Part shown: positions 35,749-43,137 of the stretch, one piece after another
How positions within the stretch are numbered: position 1 is the stretch's first letter
How the letters are laid out: each line of letters begins with the position of its first letter
Source: an uncultured Alistipes sp.
Lineage (GTDB): Bacteria; Bacteroidota; Bacteroidia; Bacteroidales; Rikenellaceae
Direction: 5' to 3'
DNA: 64,000 nt
Assembly: GCF_949296715.1 (NCBI RefSeq)
Contig: NZ_CASFQD010000057.1
Location: 1 to 64,000, forward strand
Notes under the pieces: model-generated
Seen by the model: the letters and a program-made list of their open reading frames with translations, nothing else
Databases searched by the model: none
What the model was told of the DNA's origin: nothing
Program-made: the position numbers and the translations under genes

Positions 35749-36383
35749 CCGACTGCCGGATCATACTGGTCGACGACCATTCGCTCTTCCGCAACGGGCT
35801 GCGGGGGCTGCTCGAACGCTGTGCCGGCTGCCGGGTCGTGGGGGAGGCCGCAAGCGGCGAGGAGTTCCTTGCAATGCTTCCGGCGGCGGAGGCCGACATC
35901 GTCTTCATGGATTTCGCCATGCCGGGGCTCGACGGCGCGCAGACGACGGAGCGGGCGCTGGCGCAGCGTCCCGACCTGCGGATTATCACGTTGTCGATGT
36001 TCGGCGAGGAGAGCTACTATTCACGCATGGTCGAGGCCGGGGCCCGGGGCTTCCTGCTCAAGGATTCGGATATCGGCGACGTGATCGAGGCGATCGAGAC
36101 GGTCATGGGCGGCGGCAGTTACTTTTCGCCGCAGCTGCTCTCGTCGCTTACGGGCCGCATGCGCACGCGCGAGACCGAAGGCGAGGAGCCGTTGTCGCTG
36201 CGCGAGCGGGAGATTCTGGTGGCCGTCTGCCGGGGGCTTTCGAATCAGGAGATTGCCGACGAACTCTTCATCTCGAAGCGCACGGTGGACAAGCACCGCG
36301 CCAACATCCTCGAGAAGACCGGATGCAAGAATACGGCCTCGCTGGTCGTCTATGCCATCCGCAACGGGATCGTCGAACTGTGA
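35745..36383 (+). CDS. LuxR/NarL-family response regulator
   Basis: A 212-residue regulator. The receiver domain (about 4-120) has D10/D11 and the phosphoacceptor D56 in VFMDFAMPG, and K in FLLKDSD. The C-terminal GerE/LuxR helix-turn-helix (about 145-208) has LSLREREILVAVCRGLSNQEIADELFISKRTVDKHRANILEKTGCKN. It is coupled to the kinase by a 4-bp overlap. The targets are not visible. Confidence 0.94.
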   Translation: MTDCRIILVDDHSLFRNGLRGLLERCAGCRVVGEAASGEEFLAMLPAAEADIVFMDFAMPGLDGAQTTERALAQRPDLRIITLSMFGEESYYSRMVEAGARGFLLKDSDIGDVIEAIETVMGGGSYFSPQLLSSLTGRMRTRETEGEEPLSLREREILVAVCRGLSNQEIADELFISKRTVDKHRANILEKTGCKNTASLVVYAIRNGIVEL

Positions 36384-36422
36384 CGCCCTCCCGTTTCCCT
36401 TTATATCCCTGCATCGACGGTT

Positions 36423-37844
36423 TTACATCAGCGGCGAGAAGAGCCGCATGACCGATTCCGCGAACTTGCGGCTGCGCGGCCGCTTGAACCACTCTCCGGG
36501 TACGAGCTGCCGGCACTGTGCGGCGTCGTCGGCGAAGACCGCCGCCATGCGGGCCGTGAAGTCGGTGTCGTAGACGAAGCCGCACACCTCGAAATTGTGC
36601 TCGAAGCTGCGGAAATCCATGTTTGCCGAGCCGATGACCGTCAGCGCCTCGTCGATAATCAGCAGTTTCGAGTGGAGGAATCCCGGCCGGTAGAAGAGAA
36701 TCCTTACGCCCGCCTTCACCATGTCATCCAGGTAGGAGTGTGACGCGAGGTCTATCGCCCTCGAGTCGGAACGTGCCGGAAGCATCAGCCGCACGTCGAT
36801 GCCGGCCAGTGCGGCGACCTGCAGCGCTGTGTTGAGCACGTCGGGCGGCAGGTAGTAGGGGGTCTCGATCCAGATGCGGTGGCGGGCCCGCGAGATGGCG
36901 TGGCTGTATGCCTGCAGCAGCGTCCGCCACTTGCCCAGCGGGCTGCCCGGCACGATCTGGAGGATGTTGCCGGTGAAGTGCTCCGCCGTCGGGAAATAGG
37001 CCTCGCCGGAGATGTGCCGCTTGGTCGTGGCCGACCAGTCGCTCAGGAACGAGACCTGCAGCCCGGCCACGCCGCGCCCCTCGATCCGGAAATGGGTGTC
37101 GCGCCAGCATCCCCAGCAGGTGCCCTCGACATAGCGGTCGGCGATGTTCATGCCTCCGATGAAGCCCACACGGCCGTCGATGACGACGATCTTGCGGTGG
37201 TTGCGGTAGTTGACCTTGCTGGTGAAGCGCGGGAACTTCACGTGCAGGAAGGCCCTCACCTCGATTCCCTCGCTGCGCATCCGTTCCAGAAATCGTTTCT
37301 GCTTCTTTACGCTGCGGCTGCCCACGTCGTCGTAGAGGATACGTACCTCGACCCCTTCGCGGGCCTTGGCGATCAGGGCGTCGCACAGCCGCTGTCCGGT
37401 GGCGTCGTTCGAGAGGATGTAATACTGTACGTGGATATGGTGGCGGGCCTTCGCGATCTCCGCGAGCAGCGCCTCCATCTTCGACCGGCCGTCCGTATAG
37501 GGGGTGATGCGGCTGCCGCGCAGCGGTACGGCATGGCTCGTGTTGAAAAGCAGGCGGGCCAGCGTCCGGTGTTCGGACGGGATGGACGTATCCGCTTCGC
37601 GGTCGCTCTCCTCGAGTTGTGTGGTGATGCGCTTGCGCATGCGGCGGGAGATGATCCGCTGCTTGGAGAGGTTTTGTCCGAAGAAGAAATAGAATACCAG
37701 TCCCACACCCGGGGCGAGCATCAGCACGATGATCCACGGGAGGGTCTTCAGCGGATTCCTGTTGTCGGTGATGACGGCCAGGATGATGACCGCGATCGTG
37801 ATCGTGTAGACGATCAGAAATGCGTATGTGAAAATCTGTTGCAT
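36423..37844 (-). CDS. cls: Cardiolipin synthase
   Basis: A 473-residue membrane-bound phospholipase D-family enzyme. Two N-terminal membrane segments (about 5-25 and 35-55) are followed by two HKD sites: HRKIVVIDGRVGFIGGMNIADRY and HSKLLIIDEALTVIGSANMDFRSFEHNFE. The usual YY and SPLG-type features and the PYYLPP segment are present. It is probably co-transcribed with the DUF4837 gene (70 bp upstream, no promoter seen in between, one small hairpin at 37868-37884). Confidence 0.95.
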   Translation of the reverse strand: MQQIFTYAFLIVYTITIAVIILAVITDNRNPLKTLPWIIVLMLAPGVGLVFYFFFGQNLSKQRIISRRMRKRITTQLEESDREADTSIPSEHRTLARLLFNTSHAVPLRGSRITPYTDGRSKMEALLAEIAKARHHIHVQYYILSNDATGQRLCDALIAKAREGVEVRILYDDVGSRSVKKQKRFLERMRSEGIEVRAFLHVKFPRFTSKVNYRNHRKIVVIDGRVGFIGGMNIADRYVEGTCWGCWRDTHFRIEGRGVAGLQVSFLSDWSATTKRHISGEAYFPTAEHFTGNILQIVPGSPLGKWRTLLQAYSHAISRARHRIWIETPYYLPPDVLNTALQVAALAGIDVRLMLPARSDSRAIDLASHSYLDDMVKAGVRILFYRPGFLHSKLLIIDEALTVIGSANMDFRSFEHNFEVCGFVYDTDFTARMAAVFADDAAQCRQLVPGEWFKRPRSRKFAESVMRLFSPLM

Positions 37845-37914
37845 TCCCTCATCCGAAACATTTGCAGCGGGGCGTCAGGCCCCGTCTGCGGTGTCCGACC
37901 TGTTGCCCCGGCGG

Positions 37915-38922
37915 CTATTTCTGCTCCGGCTCCGGGAATTCGATGCCGTAGAGCAGGTGCTCCACGCCGCGCAGGAAGTTGCGTTTGTGCAGCTTCGGGG
38001 AGTAGACGTAGCAGTCGAGCGTCAGGATGCGTCCGGTTGCCTGGTCGACGGTCGAGTAACTGACGAACGGGCCGCCCATGAAGTCCCCCTCGACGTCCCA
38101 GAAGCCGCGCAGCTCGAACCACGTGCGACCCTCGAGCTGGAAGACCCGCATGTCGGGGTCGAACGCCGCCGAGGTGGTCATGTAGGAGCCGTCGGACGGA
38201 CCCGGAATGCGGGCCGCGAACTGGTTGCGGGCGGCCGTCAGGGCTGCGGCCGTGAGCGACTGCGGTCCGGCATAGGGATAGGAGTAGAGGAAGAATCCCT
38301 GGCTGGCCGTCGGGTACTCGTAGCGGGCCCAGAGGAAATCGGGCTGGCTGGCGGCGAGCAGGTAGCCTTTCGGTACGGCCATGCGGATGCCGAAGGTCTT
38401 GCGGATGGCCTCCTCGATGCCGGGGTTGCCGAATTTGGCGTTGTAGGCCACGTCGCGGTCGCGCTCGGCCATCTCGAGCACCCGGACCAGGTCGTCGCGG
38501 TGCTGCGAGAGATACTCCACGATCGAACGGTTGTCGGGACCCTGCAGCGTCAGGACGATCTGCGGCTGTGCGGTGACGTCGTACTGCACGGCCACGGCGG
38601 TCTTGTCGAGCGAGGGGTCGGTCACCACCTTGAGGATGTTGCGGTGTTCGGCGATCATGTTGCGGAATCCCTGCTCGGTGACGCGCAGCACGTCGAAGAG
38701 CGGTTCGGTCTGGTTGATGTAGGCTACCGGCGCCGTGAGGATCGCACGCAGCGTGTCGCCCATTTCACCCGTCCACTCCGCCTGCGGGCATACGAGGATC
38801 AGCTCGTAGGGCTTGCCCTGCGAGGTTTTGAGATTGGCGTCGCTCAACGTGCGGAAGGCGTCGCATCCGGTGGTCAGCGCGGCGAAAAGGGAGACGATCA
38901 GCAGACTGTGGAGTCGTTTCAT
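37915..38922 (-). CDS. DUF4837 lipoprotein
   Basis: A 335-residue lipoprotein (lipobox TTGC, C20) of the Bacteroidetes family DUF4837. Family features are the N-terminal KPYELILVCPQAEW, VAYINQTEPLFDVLRV and the C-terminal ELRGFWDVEGDFMGGPFVSYSTVD. The function is unknown. An exact -7 box (TATATTTG) lies 19 bp upstream of the ATG, divergent from the deacetylase promoter. Confidence 0.85.
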   Translation of the reverse strand: MKRLHSLLIVSLFAALTTGCDAFRTLSDANLKTSQGKPYELILVCPQAEWTGEMGDTLRAILTAPVAYINQTEPLFDVLRVTEQGFRNMIAEHRNILKVVTDPSLDKTAVAVQYDVTAQPQIVLTLQGPDNRSIVEYLSQHRDDLVRVLEMAERDRDVAYNAKFGNPGIEEAIRKTFGIRMAVPKGYLLAASQPDFLWARYEYPTASQGFFLYSYPYAGPQSLTAAALTAARNQFAARIPGPSDGSYMTTSAAFDPDMRVFQLEGRTWFELRGFWDVEGDFMGGPFVSYSTVDQATGRILTLDCYVYSPKLHKRNFLRGVEHLLYGIEFPEPEQK

Positions 38923-38941
38923 GGTCCGAATGTGTTTTGCA

Positions 38942-38949
38942 CAAATATA
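38942..38949 (-). promoter_or_regulatory. -7 box for the DUF4837 gene
   Basis: Minus strand TATATTTG, an exact match, 19 bp before the start codon at 38922. Confidence 0.65.
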
Positions 38950-39012
38950 CTAATTTTTTCGCAGACGGTGTGAAAAAGGCGGTTTTTGTTTCGCGGATGG
39001 CGCGAAAATCGC

Positions 39013-39020
39013 TATTTTTG
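39013..39020 (+). promoter_or_regulatory. -7 box for the polysaccharide deacetylase
   Basis: TATTTTTG, an exact match. It ends only 6 nt before ATG 39027, so the transcript may start at or next to the start codon. Confidence 0.6.
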
Positions 39021-39026
39021 TCCCGT

Positions 39027-39635
39027 ATGCGTTTGAAGCCACCGAAAATAATCCGGCGCCTGATGCCGGACCTGATCTGGGAGATCGACGACGAGGACGG
39101 CGTCTTCCTCACCTTCGACGACGGACCCACGCCCGGCATCACGGAGTGGATACTCGCCACGTTGGACAAGTACGATGCCAAAGCGACCTTCTTCGTGCTG
39201 GGAAAGAACGTCGAGATGTACCCCGACCTCTTCCGGCGCATCGTCGACGCCGGGCACCGCGTGGGCAACCACACCTATTCCCACCAGAAGGGCTGGGGCA
39301 TGAGCCTGGAGCGCTACACGGAGGATGTGGATTTTGCCAACGACCTGATCCACAGTGAGCTGTTTCGTCCGCCCTATGCGCAGATCACGCCGGCGCAGGC
39401 GCGCCTGCTCGGGCAGCGCTACAAGCTGGTGATGTGGGACATCATCTCGCGCGACTACAACCGCCAGCTCTCGCCGCGCACCTGCCTGAAGAACGTCACG
39501 AAGTACCTCGCTCCCGGCGCCATCGTGGTCTTCCACGACAGTGAAAAGGCCTTCCGCAACATGCGCTATGCCCTGCCGCGCACGCTGGAGAAGATCCGCC
39601 AGCTGGGGTTGCGCTGCAAGGCCATCGAACTGTAG
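39027..39635 (+). CDS. Polysaccharide deacetylase (NodB homology, CE4)
   Basis: A 202-residue protein with NodB motifs: TFDDGPTPG (motif 1, catalytic Asp and metal Asp), HRVGNHTYSH (motif 2, metal His) and RPPYAQITPAQ (motif 3). WDIISRDYNRQ (motif 4) and VVFHDSEKA (motif 5, catalytic His) follow. Such enzymes de-N-acetylate peptidoglycan or related glycans. No signal peptide is seen, which is odd for a wall enzyme unless it acts on a lipid-linked or cytoplasmic substrate. The start ATG 39027 is set by the promoter position. Confidence 0.92.
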   Translation: MRLKPPKIIRRLMPDLIWEIDDEDGVFLTFDDGPTPGITEWILATLDKYDAKATFFVLGKNVEMYPDLFRRIVDAGHRVGNHTYSHQKGWGMSLERYTEDVDFANDLIHSELFRPPYAQITPAQARLLGQRYKLVMWDIISRDYNRQLSPRTCLKNVTKYLAPGAIVVFHDSEKAFRNMRYALPRTLEKIRQLGLRCKAIEL

Positions 39636-39690
39636 CGCGGTGCGCTGCATCCGGGCCCGCATCTGTTGCCCGCCGGGCCTGTGACAAGAA

Positions 39691-39724
39691 AAAACTCCCG
39701 CCTCGGCCGAGGCGGGAGTTTTCG
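39691..39724. terminator. Bidirectional terminator after the deacetylase
   Basis: A perfect 14-bp palindromic stem (AACTCCCGCCTCGG/CCGAGGCGGGAGTT, 39693-39720) is flanked by A and T runs. It serves both the deacetylase and the convergent lipoprotein gene. Confidence 0.88.
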
Positions 39725-39743
39725 TTGTGGGTACGGCTGGACC

Positions 39744-40820
39744 TTACGACCAGTCCTCCACGCGGCATGCGCCCGCATAGGAGCCCGTGACGCGGTGTCC
39801 GTAGCCGTCCTTGAGGTCGATCTCGAAGGTGTATTCGTTGCCGCCGCGGTTGGTGACCGTCACCGTGCCGCTGCGCAGCGAGGCCTCGATCTTGCCGGTT
39901 GTCGAGAAGTACCACGCTCCGAAATAGCCGCCGTAGGCCGGTTCGTAGACGCCGCTCAACAGTGTGCCGATGTCGTAGTCGTCGGCCGTCATGGCGTCGA
40001 TCACGGTGTAGGTGCCCGACGGAATGCCGTCCGAGCTGCCCGGCGTGACGTTGACCGAGAGCATCAGGGCGTCGGACTGTCCGTAGTTGTTGCCGAGGTC
40101 GTAGTCCGGACCGGCGAGGATGACCGTGTAGAGGTCCGACGTCTCGGTGAAGACCACCCCGCCGTAGGCCAGCAGCCCCTGCGACAGCCCCTTGATCTCG
40201 ATGTCCTGCGTGAGGTTGCTCATCTGCCCCTCGCCCGAGCGGTTGAGGAACGAGATCGCGCCGACGAACGAATAGGCGTATTCGCTTCCGTCCGAGAGGG
40301 TCAGCGCCGCGTCGATGACGTAGTAGCCCTCCTGCATCGCGACGGTCACCGTGCCGCCGGTGACATCGAAGCTCTCGGCACCGCCTTCGGCGTTGTAGCG
40401 TGCCAGGTAGCTGTCCCCGTAGGCGACGTTGAGCGTGAAGGCCTGGTGCGTGTCGTTGGTGTAGTCGCACGTGTAGGTGCCCTCGGCCAGCGCCGCGAAG
40501 TCGGCATTGGCGGCCAGTGTCGTGTTGAAGTCCAGGCAGAGGATGTAGCCCGGGCCCGTGTAGTCCCCCGCGGAGGCGTCGTACTCCATGTCGGAGATGA
40601 AGTTGATCCAGAGGTTGCCCGTGCCGGCTTCGTAGAGGTCGCCCTTGTAGAAGGCTTCGGTCGTCACGCCCTCGGTCGGGGTGATCCCGCCGCCGTTGCC
40701 GCCGTTGCCGCCGTTGCCGCCGTTGCCGCCGTAGTCGTCCTTGTCGCCCGAGCAGGCCGTTGCGGCGAGAGCCATTGCCGCCGTGCCCAGAAAGAGCAGT
40801 AAACGTTGCATTTTTCTCAT
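39744..40820 (-). CDS. Glycine-rich-linker lipoprotein of unknown function
   Basis: A 358-residue lipoprotein (lipobox AATAC, C23) whose mature start carries a GGNGGN linker encoded by a 9-bp DNA repeat. The rest is beta-rich with repeated patterns such as ASAGDYTGPGYILCLDF and SGTVTVTNRGGNEYTFEIDLKDGYG. It resembles Bacteroidetes secreted beta-sandwich lipoproteins, but no family is assigned. Two in-frame starts are 9 bp apart (MRKMQ); the upstream one is listed. Confidence 0.8.
   Translation of the reverse strand: MRKMQRLLLFLGTAAMALAATACSGDKDDYGGNGGNGGNGGNGGGITPTEGVTTEAFYKGDLYEAGTGNLWINFISDMEYDASAGDYTGPGYILCLDFNTTLAANADFAALAEGTYTCDYTNDTHQAFTLNVAYGDSYLARYNAEGGAESFDVTGGTVTVAMQEGYYVIDAALTLSDGSEYAYSFVGAISFLNRSGEGQMSNLTQDIEIKGLSQGLLAYGGVVFTETSDLYTVILAGPDYDLGNNYGQSDALMLSVNVTPGSSDGIPSGTYTVIDAMTADDYDIGTLLSGVYEPAYGGYFGAWYFSTTGKIEASLRSGTVTVTNRGGNEYTFEIDLKDGYGHRVTGSYAGACRVEDWS
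40688..40732. repeat. 9-bp in-frame repeat encoding Gly-Gly-Asn
   Basis: About four copies of CCGCCGTTG (plus strand) in the lipoprotein gene encode the GGN linker just after the lipid anchor. Confidence 0.8.
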
Positions 40821-40851
40821 GTTTTTTCTTGGTTATGTTGATGTGCAGGGC

Positions 40852-40859
40852 CAAATATA
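40852..40859 (-). promoter_or_regulatory. -7 box for the glycine-rich lipoprotein
   Basis: Minus strand TATATTTG, an exact match, 31 bp before the start codon. Confidence 0.6.
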
Positions 40860-41025
40860 TGGAAAACATTTCCGAATGCCAAATATCGTGTCGGGGTTTT
40901 TCGTCCCGTGCCGGAACGTCTCCGGCTGCGGCTGCGGCGCATGTTCCCGTTGCGGGGGTGCACTCCTGCGGTGGCTTCCCGTTCGATCGCCCGCACCGGG
41001 GCGTAGGAATTTCGGAAAATTTTAT

Positions 41026-41033
41026 TAACTTTG
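41026..41033 (+). promoter_or_regulatory. -7 box for efp
   Basis: TAACTTTG, an exact TAnnTTTG match, 43 bp before ATG 41077. Confidence 0.6.
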
Positions 41034-41076
41034 CGGCGCGAAAGGAATCAAAACGAATCAAAATCAGATACCCGCT

Positions 41077-41643
41077 ATGGCAACAACCGCAGACATCAAG
41101 ATCGGCATGTGCATCGAGCTGGACGGCAAGACCTTCCAGATCGTGGACTTCCAGCATGTGAAGCCGGGCAAGGGCCCCGCTTTCGTGCGCACGAAACTCA
41201 AGAATCTCGAAAACGGCCGCGTGCTGGACAACACCTTCTCGGCCGGTGCACGCATCGAGCCGGTGCGTGTGGAGCGCCGTCCCTACCAGTTCACCTACGA
41301 GGATGACCTGGGTGCGCACTTCATGCACACGGAGACCTTCGAGGAGATCAACATCGACAAGAACCTCATCAACAACTACGACCTGATGGCCGACGGCCAG
41401 ATCGTCGAGGTGATGTTCCACACGGAGAAGGAGACGGTCCTCTCGGCCGAGCTGCCCCCGATCGTGGACATGGAGGTGACCTATACGGAGCCGGGCGTGA
41501 AGGGCGATACGGCGTCGACGAACTCGCTGAAGCCCGCCACGGTCAACACGGGCGCCACGATCCGCGTGCCGCTGTTCATCAACACGGGCGACAAGATCCG
41601 CGTCGACACGCGCACGCGCGAGTACTACGAGCGCATCAAGTAA
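41077..41643 (+). CDS. efp: Translation elongation factor P
   Basis: Rescues ribosomes stalled at polyproline. The 188-residue, three-domain protein has the domain I tip loop [11 protein letters not shown] with K32 at the position modified in E. coli and the C-terminal [28 protein letters not shown]. No modification gene (epmA/epmB) is next to it. A T run (TTTTTTTT near 41700) follows about 60 bp downstream. Confidence 0.97.
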   Translation: MATTADIKIGMCIELDGKTFQIVDFQHVKPGKGPAFVRTKLKNLENGRVLDNTFSAGARIEPVRVERRPYQFTYEDDLGAHFMHTETFEEINIDKNLINNYDLMADGQIVEVMFHTEKETVLSAELPPIVDMEVTYTEPGVKGDTASTNSLKPATVNTGATIRVPLFINTGDKIRVDTRTREYYERIK

Positions 41644-41765
41644 TTTCCGGCCTGCGAGGCGGAACGTGTGCGACGGAGGCCCCGATGGGTCCCCGCCGCT
41701 TTTTTTTCGGGGCGGCGGGCGGCGGAACCTGCGCGCGGGAGGGGCAGGCCCGGCGCCGGGGCCGG

Positions 41766-42410
41766 TCAGATGCCGTATTGTCGGCGGTAGCGGATGATGT
41801 CGGCCACCGAGACCACCGGATAGCCGTGCGCCGCGGCGAATGCCTCGATCTGCGGACGGCGGGCCATCGTGCCGTCGTCGTTCATCAGCTCGCACAGCAC
41901 GGCGCAGGGGCGCAGCCCGGCGATCCGGACCAGGTCGACGCTCCCCTCGGTGTGCCCCTGCCGCCCGAAGACCCCGTCGGGATGTGCAACGAGCGGAAAG
42001 AGGTGGCCGGGGCGGGCGAGATGCTCCGGACGTGCCGTCTCCGCAATGGCTGTCCGGACGGTCCGGAGCCGGTCGGCGGCCGACACGCCGGTCGTCACCC
42101 CGGCGGCCGCCTCGACCGAGACCGTGAAGTTCGTGCCGTAGCGGCTGGTATTGCGGGCCGCCATCGGCGGCAGCTGCAGCGACGCCGCCTTCTCCGCCGT
42201 CAGGCAGAGGCAGACGATGCCGCTGCATGCGCGGATCATCAGCGCCATCTGCTGCCGGGTCATCTTTTCGGCGGCGAAGATCAGGTCGCCCTCATTTTCG
42301 CGCCCCTCGTCGTCCGTAAGCAGGATGCCGCTGCCCTGCCGCAGGGCCGTGGCGGCCGTTTCGACCCGCCGCAGCGACGGGTCCTCCGAATTTCTCCTTT
42401 CCGTTGTCAT
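41766..42410 (-). CDS. ribB: 3,4-dihydroxy-2-butanone-4-phosphate synthase RibB
   Basis: Converts ribulose 5-phosphate into the four-carbon precursor of riboflavin. The 214-residue protein has the RibB motifs [32 protein letters not shown] and [28 protein letters not shown]. It lacks a fused GTP cyclohydrolase II (RibA) domain, although Bacteroidetes often carry the bifunctional form. The start is ATG at 42410; the long upstream frame is out of family. No FMN riboswitch is visible in its short leader. Confidence 0.95.
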   Translation of the reverse strand: MTTERRNSEDPSLRRVETAATALRQGSGILLTDDEGRENEGDLIFAAEKMTRQQMALMIRACSGIVCLCLTAEKAASLQLPPMAARNTSRYGTNFTVSVEAAAGVTTGVSAADRLRTVRTAIAETARPEHLARPGHLFPLVAHPDGVFGRQGHTEGSVDLVRIAGLRPCAVLCELMNDDGTMARRPQIEAFAAAHGYPVVSVADIIRYRRQYGI

Positions 42411-42433
42411 GGTCTTGCAGAATTTGTTTTCTG

Positions 42434-42441
42434 CAAAATTA
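42434..42441 (-). promoter_or_regulatory. -7 box for ribB
   Basis: Minus strand TAATTTTG, an exact match, 23 bp before the ribB start. Confidence 0.55.
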
Positions 42442-42467
42442 GCGGTGCCGAATCCCGAAACATGCGT

Positions 42468-42475
42468 TATCTTTG
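42468..42475 (+). promoter_or_regulatory. -7 box for the AraC-like fragment
   Basis: TATCTTTG, an exact match, 25 bp before ATG 42501; divergent from ribB. Confidence 0.6.
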
Positions 42476-42500
42476 CGGAAGATACTGCTGTTTTTGCACC

Positions 42501-43025
42501 ATGCGCCCGCCCACCCCGATTCTGCTGCACGAAACCGTCATCTGCGGTTTCGATACTTCGTTCGACAGCGAGACCGTTCCGCTCACGCTGCCGTGGCACT
42601 GCCACGACGAATACGAATTGATCCACATCACCCGCGGCTGCGGCCGGGAGTTCGTGGCCGGGGCTGTCGAACGTTTCGCGCCGGGGACGCTGACCCTGAT
42701 CGGCTGCCATACGCCGCACCTGCATCTCGGCGATACGGCGGACGGAGCGTGCGGAATCGTCCGTTTCCCCGAGACCGTCCTGCCCCGTGCCGCGGAACAG
42801 ATGCCGGAGTTCCGCGGGGTCGTCGCCCTGCTTGCGGAGAGCCGGTGCGGCGTGCGCTTTGCCGCGGAGGCCCCCGCGGAAGGAGGTGCGGCGGAAGCTG
42901 CACGCCGCATGCAGGCGCTGGGTGCGATGCGGGGCGTGGAGCGGATTGCGGGGCTCTCGCCGCAAGGCTACCGGGCGGCCCTGCGCCGGACGGTCCTGCC
43001 CTCCCCGGCTGAACAGAAGCACTGA
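42501..43025 (+). pseudogene. AraC-family regulator lacking most of its HTH (internal deletion)
   Basis: A 174-residue product. Residues 5-125 form the cupin-like ligand-binding half of an AraC regulator ([23 protein letters not shown] and [18 protein letters not shown]). Where about 90 residues of two helix-turn-helix units should follow, only [17 protein letters not shown] (149-166) remains, which looks like the end of an AraC HTH. The most economical reading is an in-frame internal deletion that removed the DNA-binding domain. It still has a good promoter, so it may be a recent loss or a ligand-binding-only protein. Confidence 0.6.
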
Positions 43026-43054
43026 CGGCCCTATCCCTTGCCCCGGACAAAATG

Positions 43055-43097
43055 AAACCGGAACTGCACTCTATAAAAAGAGGTGCGGCTCCGGTTT
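43055..43097. terminator. Imperfect hairpin between the AraC fragment and relA
   Basis: Outer stem AAACCGGA/TCCGGTTT plus a partly paired inner stem (TGCACTCT with AGAGGTGC, mismatched) and an A-rich loop, lying between convergent genes. It is T-poor after the stem on the plus strand. Confidence 0.45.
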
Positions 43098-43137
43098 GTC
43101 GTTGCGCCCTTCGCCGGGCACGGGCGGATCGGGGGGA

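Noticed and set aside
41644..41765. FMN riboswitch for ribB
   Set aside because: This region is downstream of ribB, and its true leader (42411-42440) is too short for one.
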